Source: Chitinophagaceae bacterium
GTDB taxonomy: Bacteria > Bacteroidota > Bacteroidia > Chitinophagales > Chitinophagaceae
Assembly: GCA_947447265.1 (NCBI GenBank)
Contig: CANFKC010000032.1
Location: 1-56,428, forward strand
Direction of reading: 5' to 3'
Length of the DNA stretch: 56,428 bases
The position numbers and the translations under genes are program-made. The notes beneath the pieces are model-generated. The model was not told where the DNA came from and searched no databases. It saw nothing but the letters and a program-made list of their open reading frames with translations. Within the stretch, counting starts at the first letter, position 1, and each line of letters begins with the position of its first letter. Of this stretch, positions 42,699-51,620 are shown in pieces.

Positions 42699-45071
42699 AT
42701 GAAGCTTTTAAAATGGTGGCGGCTTTTGTTAGCCGGGGTTGTACTCAACAGCACAACACAAGCACAAGTAAGTTTTGGTTCAAGAGGCTTGACAATCAAA
42801 GCAGGGGTAACGATGACGATGGATAGCCTCGTGTTGTCTCCTGCAACCGACCAGATAATTACTAACAATTCGCTCAATACCGTGTATGCCGCCAGCACTG
42901 GGACCGGTAATCCAGGCATAAACAGGGTATTTACCTTTGCAATACCGCTCCAGAACTACAGCGGGAACGTGGGCATGTTTTACACAGATGCCGAGCTGAA
43001 CGGAAATAACGGCCCGTGGCTGGCAATTACATATACAGGCAATAACACTTCCTGGAAGGGAAAAGGGAGCAGTTCCGCATCAAACTATGTACAATCTACC
43101 GGCATTGGCTTTTCCGGCGATTCAATATTGAAAATTAGTGCTGTAAATAGCACAACCTACTATACAAAAAGTTCCGGCGATATTACCGCGGTGGCTAACT
43201 GGGGCTGCAACCCCGACGGCTCGGGTGCAGCACCACCAGATTTCAACAATACCCTCAATACCTTTTTCATTGGAAATAGGTCAGGAGCGGTCGGGCTTTC
43301 CCAAGACTGGAATGTACGTGGGCAAACCGTTGTAAGTTCTGGCATTTATCTTGGCATCGGCGCACATAGGCTTACCCTCAATGATCTGATATGTAATGGT
43401 GCAATTGGAGGGGACGGCAGTTCAACATTTAAGCTAAAAGGCACAGCAACATCCATACATTTTACAAACACAGCAAATGAATTGGGTTCAGTAATAATTG
43501 ATACAAATGCGCTGCTCAGCTTGCAGGACACGCTCAATATTTCGGCTACCGGGGGAATCCTTACTGTGGCACCAGGGGGTACATTGAATACTGCAGGATA
43601 CCTGAAGTTACTATCCGATTCCACAGGCACAGCCCGCATAGGTAATGTATCGGGCACAATAAACGGTGAGGTTAATTGTATGCAATATGTGCATGGCGGT
43701 CGCAGGGCTTATCGTTTCTGGTCACATCCATTCAATACTTATATACCTCTCAGCCAGATTCAAACCTACATAGATATAACTGGCATTGGCGGAGCTGCAA
43801 ATGGCTTTACAACTTCAGCTTCAAATGCGTCATCGGCATTCAGGTATAATCCCCTGGTAGGCAATTCTGCCTCGCCATCAGATCCCGGATGGCGGCCTTT
43901 CACAAGCACTTATGGCGGAGCGGACAGTAACGGACTGCAACAGTTTCAAGGAATTAGGCTGTTTATAAGAGGTGCAAAGGGAGAAGGCTTTGGTTATGGT
44001 ACATACAATCCTTCGCCAGTAACTATAGGTATGCACGGAGTGGTAAACCAGGGAGATATTTCGCTACCACTAACTAAAGGCACAGGTGCAAACCAGGATT
44101 TTAACATGGTGGGCAATCCTTATCCATCGCCGGTTGATATTGGTACCATTATCTACAACGCCAAAAGGTCTGGCAGAATTACTGGTGCGGCATTCTATGT
44201 ATTCATTCCTACGCTGGGCGCCGCAGGCCAGTTCCTGGCTGTGCCGATAGGTACTTCAGCAGCTATACCCTACTATATTGCCGCGCAAACAGCTTTCCAG
44301 GTTAGAGCCGCGCATAATGGCGATTCACTTGACTTTAAAGAGGCTAACAAATCAGCGACTATTTCAAATAATCTCATGAAGGGTCAGCCAGAATATGTTT
44401 GCCTTAAAGTTTACGACAACAACTATCATCTCTGGGATGTGCTCAGCCTTAAATTCAATGAAGCCGCGGTCGATCAGGAAGACGACTATGACGCATTAAA
44501 AGCTTGCGGCCAGGATATGAACTTCTACAGTCTATCCTCAGAAAATCATAAACTGGCATTAGATGCCCGTCCATTTGATGCAACAAAAGTTATTCCTTTG
44601 GGCATTGCGTCGCCTTTTGCACAAGAGTACATTATTAAGGCTGAAAGCCTAAACCTTCCTGCCGGTGGCAACATATACCTGCACGACAAACTATTGAAGC
44701 AGGATGTATTGCTGGCGCCGGGTACAGAGTATAAATTTTCAGTAAACAACAACAAAGCGACACAGGGAGATAACAGGTTCGAATTGCGGATGAATAGTGT
44801 AAGCGCCCAACAGGCAGAAACTCCATTCCAACTTTCGCTTTCGCCAAATCCGGCAACAGAAGAAATATCTGTTACTTTCTCGGTGGCGGATGATGATGAG
44901 CACATCATTAGAATAATGGATATGGCAGGTGTTTGTGTAACCAAAACATCACTTGGTAGAAAGGCGAGCGGAAACGTCACCATCAGTTTAATCGGCCTTG
45001 CAGCCGGAATGTATATCGCAGAACTAAACTCGGCTGGCAATAAAATAACCGAAAAATTTATAAAGGAGTAG
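42699..45071 (+). CDS. T9SS-exported surface protein
   Basis: The 790-residue product has a signal peptide (about 1-22, ending TTQAQ), a beta-rich N-terminal region, and a middle segment with MQYVHGGRRAYRFWSHPF, a phrase that recurs in large secreted Bacteroidota proteins. A Por sorting domain starts at about residue 720 (LSLSPNPATEEISVTF ... LAAGMYIAEL). No catalytic motif is visible; it is probably a structural or adhesive protein. ATG at 42699 is used because it is followed by a proper signal peptide; the open frame begins at 42654 inside the previous gene. It is followed by a terminator at 45106-45135. Confidence 0.8.
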   Translation: MKLLKWWRLLLAGVVLNSTTQAQVSFGSRGLTIKAGVTMTMDSLVLSPATDQIITNNSLNTVYAASTGTGNPGINRVFTFAIPLQNYSGNVGMFYTDAELNGNNGPWLAITYTGNNTSWKGKGSSSASNYVQSTGIGFSGDSILKISAVNSTTYYTKSSGDITAVANWGCNPDGSGAAPPDFNNTLNTFFIGNRSGAVGLSQDWNVRGQTVVSSGIYLGIGAHRLTLNDLICNGAIGGDGSSTFKLKGTATSIHFTNTANELGSVIIDTNALLSLQDTLNISATGGILTVAPGGTLNTAGYLKLLSDSTGTARIGNVSGTINGEVNCMQYVHGGRRAYRFWSHPFNTYIPLSQIQTYIDITGIGGAANGFTTSASNASSAFRYNPLVGNSASPSDPGWRPFTSTYGGADSNGLQQFQGIRLFIRGAKGEGFGYGTYNPSPVTIGMHGVVNQGDISLPLTKGTGANQDFNMVGNPYPSPVDIGTIIYNAKRSGRITGAAFYVFIPTLGAAGQFLAVPIGTSAAIPYYIAAQTAFQVRAAHNGDSLDFKEANKSATISNNLMKGQPEYVCLKVYDNNYHLWDVLSLKFNEAAVDQEDDYDALKACGQDMNFYSLSSENHKLALDARPFDATKVIPLGIASPFAQEYIIKAESLNLPAGGNIYLHDKLLKQDVLLAPGTEYKFSVNNNKATQGDNRFELRMNSVSAQQAETPFQLSLSPNPATEEISVTFSVADDDEHIIRIMDMAGVCVTKTSLGRKASGNVTISLIGLAAGMYIAELNSAGNKITEKFIKE

Positions 45072-45105
45072 CAAGAACAGAAAAATGTCTGTGTCGTGCT
45101 GGTAG

Positions 45106-45135
45106 ATGGGTGTCCGTATAGGCACCCATTTTTTT
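45106..45135 (+). terminator. Terminator of the 42699 gene
   Basis: ATGGGTG (45106-45112) pairs with CACCCAT (45123-45129); the inner TCC and GG pair further with one bulge. A run of seven T follows. Confidence 0.8.
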
Positions 45136-45138
45136 GGG

Positions 45139-45204
45139 TTGACGAAGATCAATTGGTTGTTTGTCCATTGTCGTTTTTACGGCCTTCCGCCCGGGCTACT
45201 TTTG
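45139..45204 (+). promoter_or_regulatory. Promoter of the giant adhesin gene, twin of the 41170 promoter
   Basis: TACTTTTG (45197-45204) is a -7 box with TTTT 19 bases upstream (45174-45177). TTGACGAAGATCAATT (45139-45154) lies exactly 58 bases before it and TTTG (45160-45163) is offset by 21 bases, both as at 41170. The sequence between them is otherwise unlike. Confidence 0.65.
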
Positions 45205-45251
45205 ACATTATAAAAACAACAAGTTAACGACAAAACAATAAAACCAATATT

Positions 45252-48200
45252 ATGAAACACAGTTTAAATCTTCTCTCGTTAAAATTTATCGTGGTATGTG
45301 TTGGCTTAATTACAGGCATGGAGCTAATGCCTACTTATGCGGCAGCACAAGTACTCTGGTCAAGTGCATCGAGCACACTTTGGCTAAACGGCAGCAACTG
45401 GGTAGGCAGCAGCGTACCGGGCTCATCGCAGGTAGCCCTATTCCAAAATTATCCAACATCTGGCACCACAGGCATTGGTATCGATTTAGGTGGCAGTACT
45501 AACAATGGTTCCAATAACCAGGCAGTTGGTGCTATTAGCATCGACGCCTCCAGAACAACAAACTTTCTTTTAGGCAATTCTTCAACTACGTCTAACGGCA
45601 TACTTACCCTTGCAGGTGCTACGGTCGGTAGTACGTCAGACGTGATCATTGCTAACAATGCAGCAAATGCATCAACTCTTACTTTACAGAATACACAAGG
45701 CGCAGGCAACAAGCTGATGACTATTAATACCGGCACATCGGGAAAGAATATAATAGCCGGCCAGGGAACATCAGCCACAGCAATCGGCAATACCATTAAA
45801 ATAACGAGTGCTATTACAGGCTCTGGCAGACTATCATTCCTTGGTAATGGCAGTTGGACCGGCACATCAGGTAATGCCGGTGGTCTTTTAAAGCTCGGCG
45901 CAACCAATGCGTTCAACGGCGGCATAAATGTGGGTAAAACTGATGGAACATCAAATGGGATACTGGAACTTGATGTTACCGATGCGATTAATAACACTAC
46001 GGGCAACGACATTACAGTTTACACCGGCAGCGAACTCTATCTTGCTGCAACTGCAGGCACTTATGCCGCGGGTAACATTAATCTGAATTTGAATGGAAAA
46101 GGCAATATTGCTTCACTTACCAGTATTGGCGGAGCTTTAGTAGCTAAAAACAACACTTCTTACGCATGGGCCGGGCCAGTTAACCTTGCAGGCGATGCAT
46201 CAGTAACAGTATTGCTAACATCTACACTTACCCTATCAGGAAACATCAGCGGAAGTGGTGCATTGATAAAAAATGCCAATAGTAATGGCGGCACACTACT
46301 GCTTACAGGCACGTCAAATACATGGACAGGTGGCACACAGGTGGGTGCCGGTATTATCAATGTAGCCTCCGGTTCTGCCATCTCGACCGGTGCGCTCGAA
46401 ATGTCTGGCTTAAACACCAACGTAAGTTCAACGCTTAGCCTGAACAATACCAGCCAGGCAGTTTCAGCGCTTGCGAGCAGTTTTGTACCAACAACCGGTA
46501 CGCAGACTCAAAACATCATATTGGCTGCAGGGCATACCCTTATCGTAAATCAAAGCACGAACACTATTTACGGAAATGGCTTTGTCCCAACACAAACAAG
46601 TATAATTACAGGTACCGGGTCATTGGTAAAAAATGGTACAGGCACGCTTACCTTGACAAGCTCGGCTAATACTTTTTCTGGCGGACTGACCATTTCTGGT
46701 GGGGAGATCCGTTTTAATCCGGCAACAACAACTGCTGTTGCACTAGGCTCATGCCCGGTAAATCTAAACGGCGGTACGCTATCAACTACAAACAGTACAA
46801 CTACGGCGCAAATAAATCTGGGCGGTTTAAACTTGTCCGATAATTCAACAATCGACCTCGGCACAGCAACATTGCATAATGTGAAATTTGCAAACAGCGC
46901 TTCAATAAGCTGGGCAACTGGAAAAACACTCAACATCACTAACTGGTCAGGCGCTTACAATGGCACTGCCGGCACTAAAGGAAGATTGTTTATTGGTACC
47001 ACAGCGGCTGGCCTAACTGCCACACAACTGGCTCAAATCAGGTTTACCAGTCCCTCAGGAATTATATACCCTGCAACGCAAACTGCCAGCGGGGAGGTTG
47101 TGCCAAGGGCTTCAGTCATTTCAACTACTGCTGCCGCGTTTGGTCCGTTCTACAATACTACCAGCAACGCAATAACAGTTGCATTTACTCCTTCCGGCGC
47201 GTTTTCAGGGCCTTTTAAAGTACAATTATCAGATGCAACAGGTGCTTTTAGCCCGGATACTACTACCGGAATAATAGGTACGGGAAGTACTTCACCAATC
47301 ACTGCTGCAGTTCCTGCGGCGCTAATCCCATCATCTTTCTATAAAATCAGGGTAATGTGCGGCGCCCCGACGGCTATTTTTGGTAATGATAATGGTTCGA
47401 ATATTCCTGTTATCGCTGCCAGGCCGGTCATCAATGCTCTATCGGCTTATACAGCTACACCGGGCGCTTCTATTACTATTACCGGAACTAACTTCGAAAC
47501 AACACCAGCAAACAATATTGTATATTTCGGAGCTACTGCTGCAACAGTAACAGCAGCGACATCAACCTCTTTAACTGTAACGGTTCCTGTGGGCGCAACA
47601 TACGCACCAATATCTGTATTATCAATGTTGTCTTCCCTTACTGCGTATAGCCCGGCACCCTTTACACCGGTATACGATACCACCTTGCTCACCAATGGAC
47701 AAATTAATTTTCAATCGCACACTGACGTTGCTGCCGGCACCTCACCTTTTATTGGTGCTATCGGCGACCTGGACGGCGATGGTAAGTCAGACCTTGTAGC
47801 TGTAAATGAAAGCGTCGCTTTCATTTCAGTATATCGCAATATCGGTGCTGCAGGTACTATCAATAGCAGTTCTTACAGCAGCCCATCAAATTATACCACT
47901 GGCTACTATCCTACCAACGCAAAATTGGCTGATATTGACGGAGACGGCAAACCTGAGATCATCGTTACCAATGCAGCAAGCGCATCAGTATCCGTATTTC
48001 ATAATCTATCTACGCCAGGTAATATCAGCTTTTCTACGAGAATTGATTTTACAACAACATCCGCCGCCCTGGTTCCTGTAGTTGTTACTGTTGCAGACTT
48101 TGACGGCGACGGGAAACCGGATATGGCGATTGCTGCTGCTTATTCAAATGTTATGGCAATCTACCATAATACAGGCGTAACAGGGGTTATAAATGCTACA

Positions 48201-51065
48201 ACTTTCGCCGCACCGGTATTATTTACAACTAATGTTGGTCCGTTGAGCATTACAAGTTCCGATTTCGATGGTGACAATAAATTAGATATTGCAGTTGTCG
48301 ATACCGGTTCATCTACGGTGTCTGTTTTCCGTAACACGTCCACCCCGGGTATTATTAACGCATCATCATTTGCTGCCAAGGTCGATTTTGCAACCGGAGG
48401 AATACCGATAGATATTGCGACCGGTGATATTGATGGCGATGGCAAGGCTGATATGCTTATTACTAATGGTTCATCGAACACTGTTTCTGTGCTGCATAAT
48501 ACGGCGTCAACAGGCGCTATAAACGCATCTTCATTTGCCGCGGCAGTTGATTTCGCTACAGGAACATCACCAGCGGGTATTGCTTTGGGAGATATTGACG
48601 GTGATGGCAAACCAGATGTAGCTATAGCTAATGCCGGAGCAGGAACGATCTCTATTCTAAGAAACACAGCTGCTGCAGGTGTTATAAATACAGCATCACT
48701 GACTTCAAAAATTGACTTCGCTACCGGTACTGGCCCAACAGGTATTACCATTGGAGATGTAGATGGCGATAATAAGCCAGATGTTGTGACTGGCAACCGT
48801 TACGCATCTAGCATATCGATACTCAGAAATTTCAGGTTACCAAACGTTCCAGCTATTAGTGGCCCATCATTAGTTTGTTCTGGTACACCAGCAAACTTTA
48901 CTAATGCAGCCCTCGGCGGTACATTTACAAATACTGCAACATCAGTGGCAACAATAAGCTCAACAGGCGCAATGACGGTAATAACAAGCGGAAATGACAC
49001 AGTTTATTATAGAGTAACGAGGAATTCAGATGCCACAACAGTTAGCCATCCCGTTATAATAGCCACATTGCCCGATGCGGGTGTTATCAGTGGCGGTACT
49101 ATTGCGTGCGTCGGTAGCCCGGTAACCTTGACTGAGTCTGCAACTGGCGGCACATGGAGCAGCAGCAATTTTGCTATTGCAACAGTTGATACATCCGGCA
49201 ACGTGCTCGGCCTTTCAACAGGGGCAGCAACAATATCTTATACACAGCACAGCAGTTGTGGCACTTTTGCTGCGATACATCATATTAACGTAGCTGTTGT
49301 TCCGGTAACTCCTGCACCAATTACAGGCACGACAACAATTACATCGGTAGGTTCAACATCAATACTGGCAGACAGCACAGCCGGCGGCACATGGAGCAGT
49401 AGTAACAGCGCAGTGGCTACAATTAGCAATACAGGAACTGTAACGCTCATTTCCGGCGGACGCTCAACTATTACCTACACCGTCGCTAACAGCTGCGGAA
49501 CTGCATACACCACCGCAATGGTGAGGTGTATCAACCCAAACCACGCCCCTGTATTCACGTTCGGCACAGCAATAGGCATCCTGATGTGTAACAATGTCGG
49601 AAGCTTTGATTTGAACAGCAGGCTAATTGTAAGGGATGCTGATACCGGCCAGACTTTAACATGGAGCCTTGCTTCAGCCCCAAGGCATGGCATTGCTGAC
49701 GCCACATACAGCGCAACTACTAATGGCAGCAGCATTACACCGGTTGGAATGCGCTATGTCCCCGATACAACGTTTGCAGGTAGAGATACGTTTATTGTAA
49801 GGGTTTCTGACGGCACTACCGTCACTAATATACCGGTATGGGTTACTGTGCGCTCTGCACCGGCAACCCCGGTTATAACTGGCCATAACACAATTTGCGC
49901 TAGTATCGCCGATACACTTACCGGTAGCCCTGCCGGAGGAAGTTTCTCGGATACCAGTTCATTAATAGTAACGTACGCTAATGGTAGAATTATCGGCTCA
50001 TACATAGGTGGTACTGCCTACGCAATCTATACTACAGCGGCCAACGCATCAGGCTGCACGTCTAAAAGCTCATTCGCAGTAACTGTAGTGCCACCAATGC
50101 CACTTACGTCTATTACCGGAGCATCCAGCATTTGCCCTGGAGCTACCACCACACTTTCTGACACATATATTGGCGGCACATGGAGCACCAGTAATGCGGC
50201 TATCGCATCCATACACGACTCTGTAGTTAGGGCTATTACTCCAGGAACTGCAACTATATCCTATACCATCGTTAACGTATGTGGTAACAGGTCTGCAACT
50301 AAAAGCATTACTGTAACTGCACCTACCATGCCCACTGCAATAGGCGGCTCTGGTTCAGCGGTATGTCCGGGTACAAGTATCAATTTTACTGACGCTCGTG
50401 CTGGAGGAGTATGGTCATTGACTAATTACACTATTGCTACTATTTCGTCCACTGGCGTACTTACCGGATTGTCAGGTGGCAGAGATACTATTTTATATAC
50501 AATCACTAACAGCTGTGGACAAACAGGCACTGTTTCCCGTGCTGTTGTGCTCAACAGCAGCCCAAATGCGGGCATCGTATCAGGTGCGACAACATTGCTG
50601 AGGGGAACAACAACTACTCTTACAGCAACCGTAGCTGGCGGACTTTGGGGCAGTGTATTTACAGGCACAGCAACAGTTAATACTGCAGGCGTAGTTCGTG
50701 GGATTGCAGCTGGTGTTGATACGATCAGATATGCTGTAACCAACACATGTGGCAGAGCTGTGGCCATTCACGTATTGACCATAACATCAGCAAAAGAGGA
50801 GAATGATGGAGAGAATATGAATACTTCTGTTGCTGAGATAAACGTCTACCCCAACCCAACTAACGGCACCTTCACGATTGAAATGCCTGCCGGGTATAAC
50901 GACGCGGTAGTTACTATACTGGACGTTAATGGAAAGGTAATAGAAACTAAAGAATTTACGAACCAGAGAACCGAGTTCAATTTCGGGAACATCGCTAAGG
51001 GAATGTATTTACTTAAAATATCTGCGAAGGGAGCGCAATGGAACAAGAAAGTCGTATTTGAATAG
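45252..51065 (+). CDS. Giant T9SS-exported multidomain adhesin
   Basis: The 1937-residue product has a signal peptide (about 1-32, ending YAAAQ). An N-terminal region of about 600 residues follows, with autotransporter-like repeats (LTLAGATV, GTGTLTLTSSANTFSGGLTI) expected to fold as a beta-helix. An IPT/TIG domain lies at about 724-810. Seven FG-GAP/VCBS repeats with DxDGDGKxD calcium loops at about 835-1193 should form a seven-bladed propeller. Ig-like domains with GGTWSSSN...CGT, one cadherin-like domain (RDADTGQTLTWS), and a Por sorting domain from about 1863 (INVYPNPTNGTFTIEMP) follow. It has its own promoter, the twin of 41170. It is a calcium-dependent surface adhesin or scaffold. Confidence 0.85.
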   Translation: MKHSLNLLSLKFIVVCVGLITGMELMPTYAAAQVLWSSASSTLWLNGSNWVGSSVPGSSQVALFQNYPTSGTTGIGIDLGGSTNNGSNNQAVGAISIDASRTTNFLLGNSSTTSNGILTLAGATVGSTSDVIIANNAANASTLTLQNTQGAGNKLMTINTGTSGKNIIAGQGTSATAIGNTIKITSAITGSGRLSFLGNGSWTGTSGNAGGLLKLGATNAFNGGINVGKTDGTSNGILELDVTDAINNTTGNDITVYTGSELYLAATAGTYAAGNINLNLNGKGNIASLTSIGGALVAKNNTSYAWAGPVNLAGDASVTVLLTSTLTLSGNISGSGALIKNANSNGGTLLLTGTSNTWTGGTQVGAGIINVASGSAISTGALEMSGLNTNVSSTLSLNNTSQAVSALASSFVPTTGTQTQNIILAAGHTLIVNQSTNTIYGNGFVPTQTSIITGTGSLVKNGTGTLTLTSSANTFSGGLTISGGEIRFNPATTTAVALGSCPVNLNGGTLSTTNSTTTAQINLGGLNLSDNSTIDLGTATLHNVKFANSASISWATGKTLNITNWSGAYNGTAGTKGRLFIGTTAAGLTATQLAQIRFTSPSGIIYPATQTASGEVVPRASVISTTAAAFGPFYNTTSNAITVAFTPSGAFSGPFKVQLSDATGAFSPDTTTGIIGTGSTSPITAAVPAALIPSSFYKIRVMCGAPTAIFGNDNGSNIPVIAARPVINALSAYTATPGASITITGTNFETTPANNIVYFGATAATVTAATSTSLTVTVPVGATYAPISVLSMLSSLTAYSPAPFTPVYDTTLLTNGQINFQSHTDVAAGTSPFIGAIGDLDGDGKSDLVAVNESVAFISVYRNIGAAGTINSSSYSSPSNYTTGYYPTNAKLADIDGDGKPEIIVTNAASASVSVFHNLSTPGNISFSTRIDFTTTSAALVPVVVTVADFDGDGKPDMAIAAAYSNVMAIYHNTGVTGVINATTFAAPVLFTTNVGPLSITSSDFDGDNKLDIAVVDTGSSTVSVFRNTSTPGIINASSFAAKVDFATGGIPIDIATGDIDGDGKADMLITNGSSNTVSVLHNTASTGAINASSFAAAVDFATGTSPAGIALGDIDGDGKPDVAIANAGAGTISILRNTAAAGVINTASLTSKIDFATGTGPTGITIGDVDGDNKPDVVTGNRYASSISILRNFRLPNVPAISGPSLVCSGTPANFTNAALGGTFTNTATSVATISSTGAMTVITSGNDTVYYRVTRNSDATTVSHPVIIATLPDAGVISGGTIACVGSPVTLTESATGGTWSSSNFAIATVDTSGNVLGLSTGAATISYTQHSSCGTFAAIHHINVAVVPVTPAPITGTTTITSVGSTSILADSTAGGTWSSSNSAVATISNTGTVTLISGGRSTITYTVANSCGTAYTTAMVRCINPNHAPVFTFGTAIGILMCNNVGSFDLNSRLIVRDADTGQTLTWSLASAPRHGIADATYSATTNGSSITPVGMRYVPDTTFAGRDTFIVRVSDGTTVTNIPVWVTVRSAPATPVITGHNTICASIADTLTGSPAGGSFSDTSSLIVTYANGRIIGSYIGGTAYAIYTTAANASGCTSKSSFAVTVVPPMPLTSITGASSICPGATTTLSDTYIGGTWSTSNAAIASIHDSVVRAITPGTATISYTIVNVCGNRSATKSITVTAPTMPTAIGGSGSAVCPGTSINFTDARAGGVWSLTNYTIATISSTGVLTGLSGGRDTILYTITNSCGQTGTVSRAVVLNSSPNAGIVSGATTLLRGTTTTLTATVAGGLWGSVFTGTATVNTAGVVRGIAAGVDTIRYAVTNTCGRAVAIHVLTITSAKEENDGENMNTSVAEINVYPNPTNGTFTIEMPAGYNDAVVTILDVNGKVIETKEFTNQRTEFNFGNIAKGMYLLKISAKGAQWNKKVVFE

Positions 51066-51086
51066 TAGGCCTCAAGTAAAAAATTT

Positions 51087-51126
51087 ATGTCCCTGCTCAA
51101 AATTGTTTTTGAGCAGGGACATTTTT
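51087..51126 (+). terminator. Bidirectional terminator between the adhesin and signalling genes
   Basis: A perfect 16-bp stem (51087-51102 with 51107-51122, loop of four) is followed by a T tract. It lies between convergent genes and can stop the minus-strand response regulator as well. Confidence 0.85.
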
Positions 51127-51185
51127 TAGTCGCAGGTCTATATCGTTAAACACGTTACGCTTAACCACAATAGCGTCATAGCTGC

Positions 51186-51614
51186 TTAGGCGATATATCT
51201 GGCAAAATATTTTCGTAGTGCTGGAATCGTTTTCAACGCTTCCAGCCCATCAAGTGTTATTGGTTTAGGCATAAAATCAGTAACGTCAGGGTGCTTTTCA
51301 GCTAATTCCTTGTCCTCAGGATTAACAGAAGAAGTTAGAATGATTATTTTACAGTCGGGCATATGTGCCTGATACTTTTCTACGTATTCCTCCAGGAACT
51401 CCCAGCCATTCATAACCGGCATATTAATATCCAACAAGATAGCATCAGGTAACTGGCCGTCGGTTTGCTCTATCTGATTTTTTAAATATTTCAGGGCAGA
51501 TGTTCCACCTGCGGCCTGCTCCACCCGCTGGCAAAAATTAGCTTTCTCCAGCATAATGTCGCATATCATTAATGTAACAGGGTCGTCATCTACACAAAGC
51601 ACTTTATTTAGCAT
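51186..51614 (-). CDS. Single-domain response regulator
   Basis: The 142-residue product is a receiver domain only. The acidic triad is in VDDDP near residues 8-12, the phosphoacceptor is Asp62 (ILLDINMP), the switch Thr is in IILTSS and the conserved Lys is in MPKPI near 117. Without an output domain it must act on a partner protein or as a phosphate carrier. It begins 6 bases after the stop of the 617-residue kinase gene on the same strand, so it is cotranscribed with it and probably receives phosphate from it. The start is ATG at 51614. Confidence 0.85.
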   Translation of the reverse strand: MLNKVLCVDDDPVTLMICDIMLEKANFCQRVEQAAGGTSALKYLKNQIEQTDGQLPDAILLDINMPVMNGWEFLEEYVEKYQAHMPDCKIIILTSSVNPEDKELAEKHPDVTDFMPKPITLDGLEALKTIPALRKYFARYIA

Positions 51615-51620
51615 ATAGCG

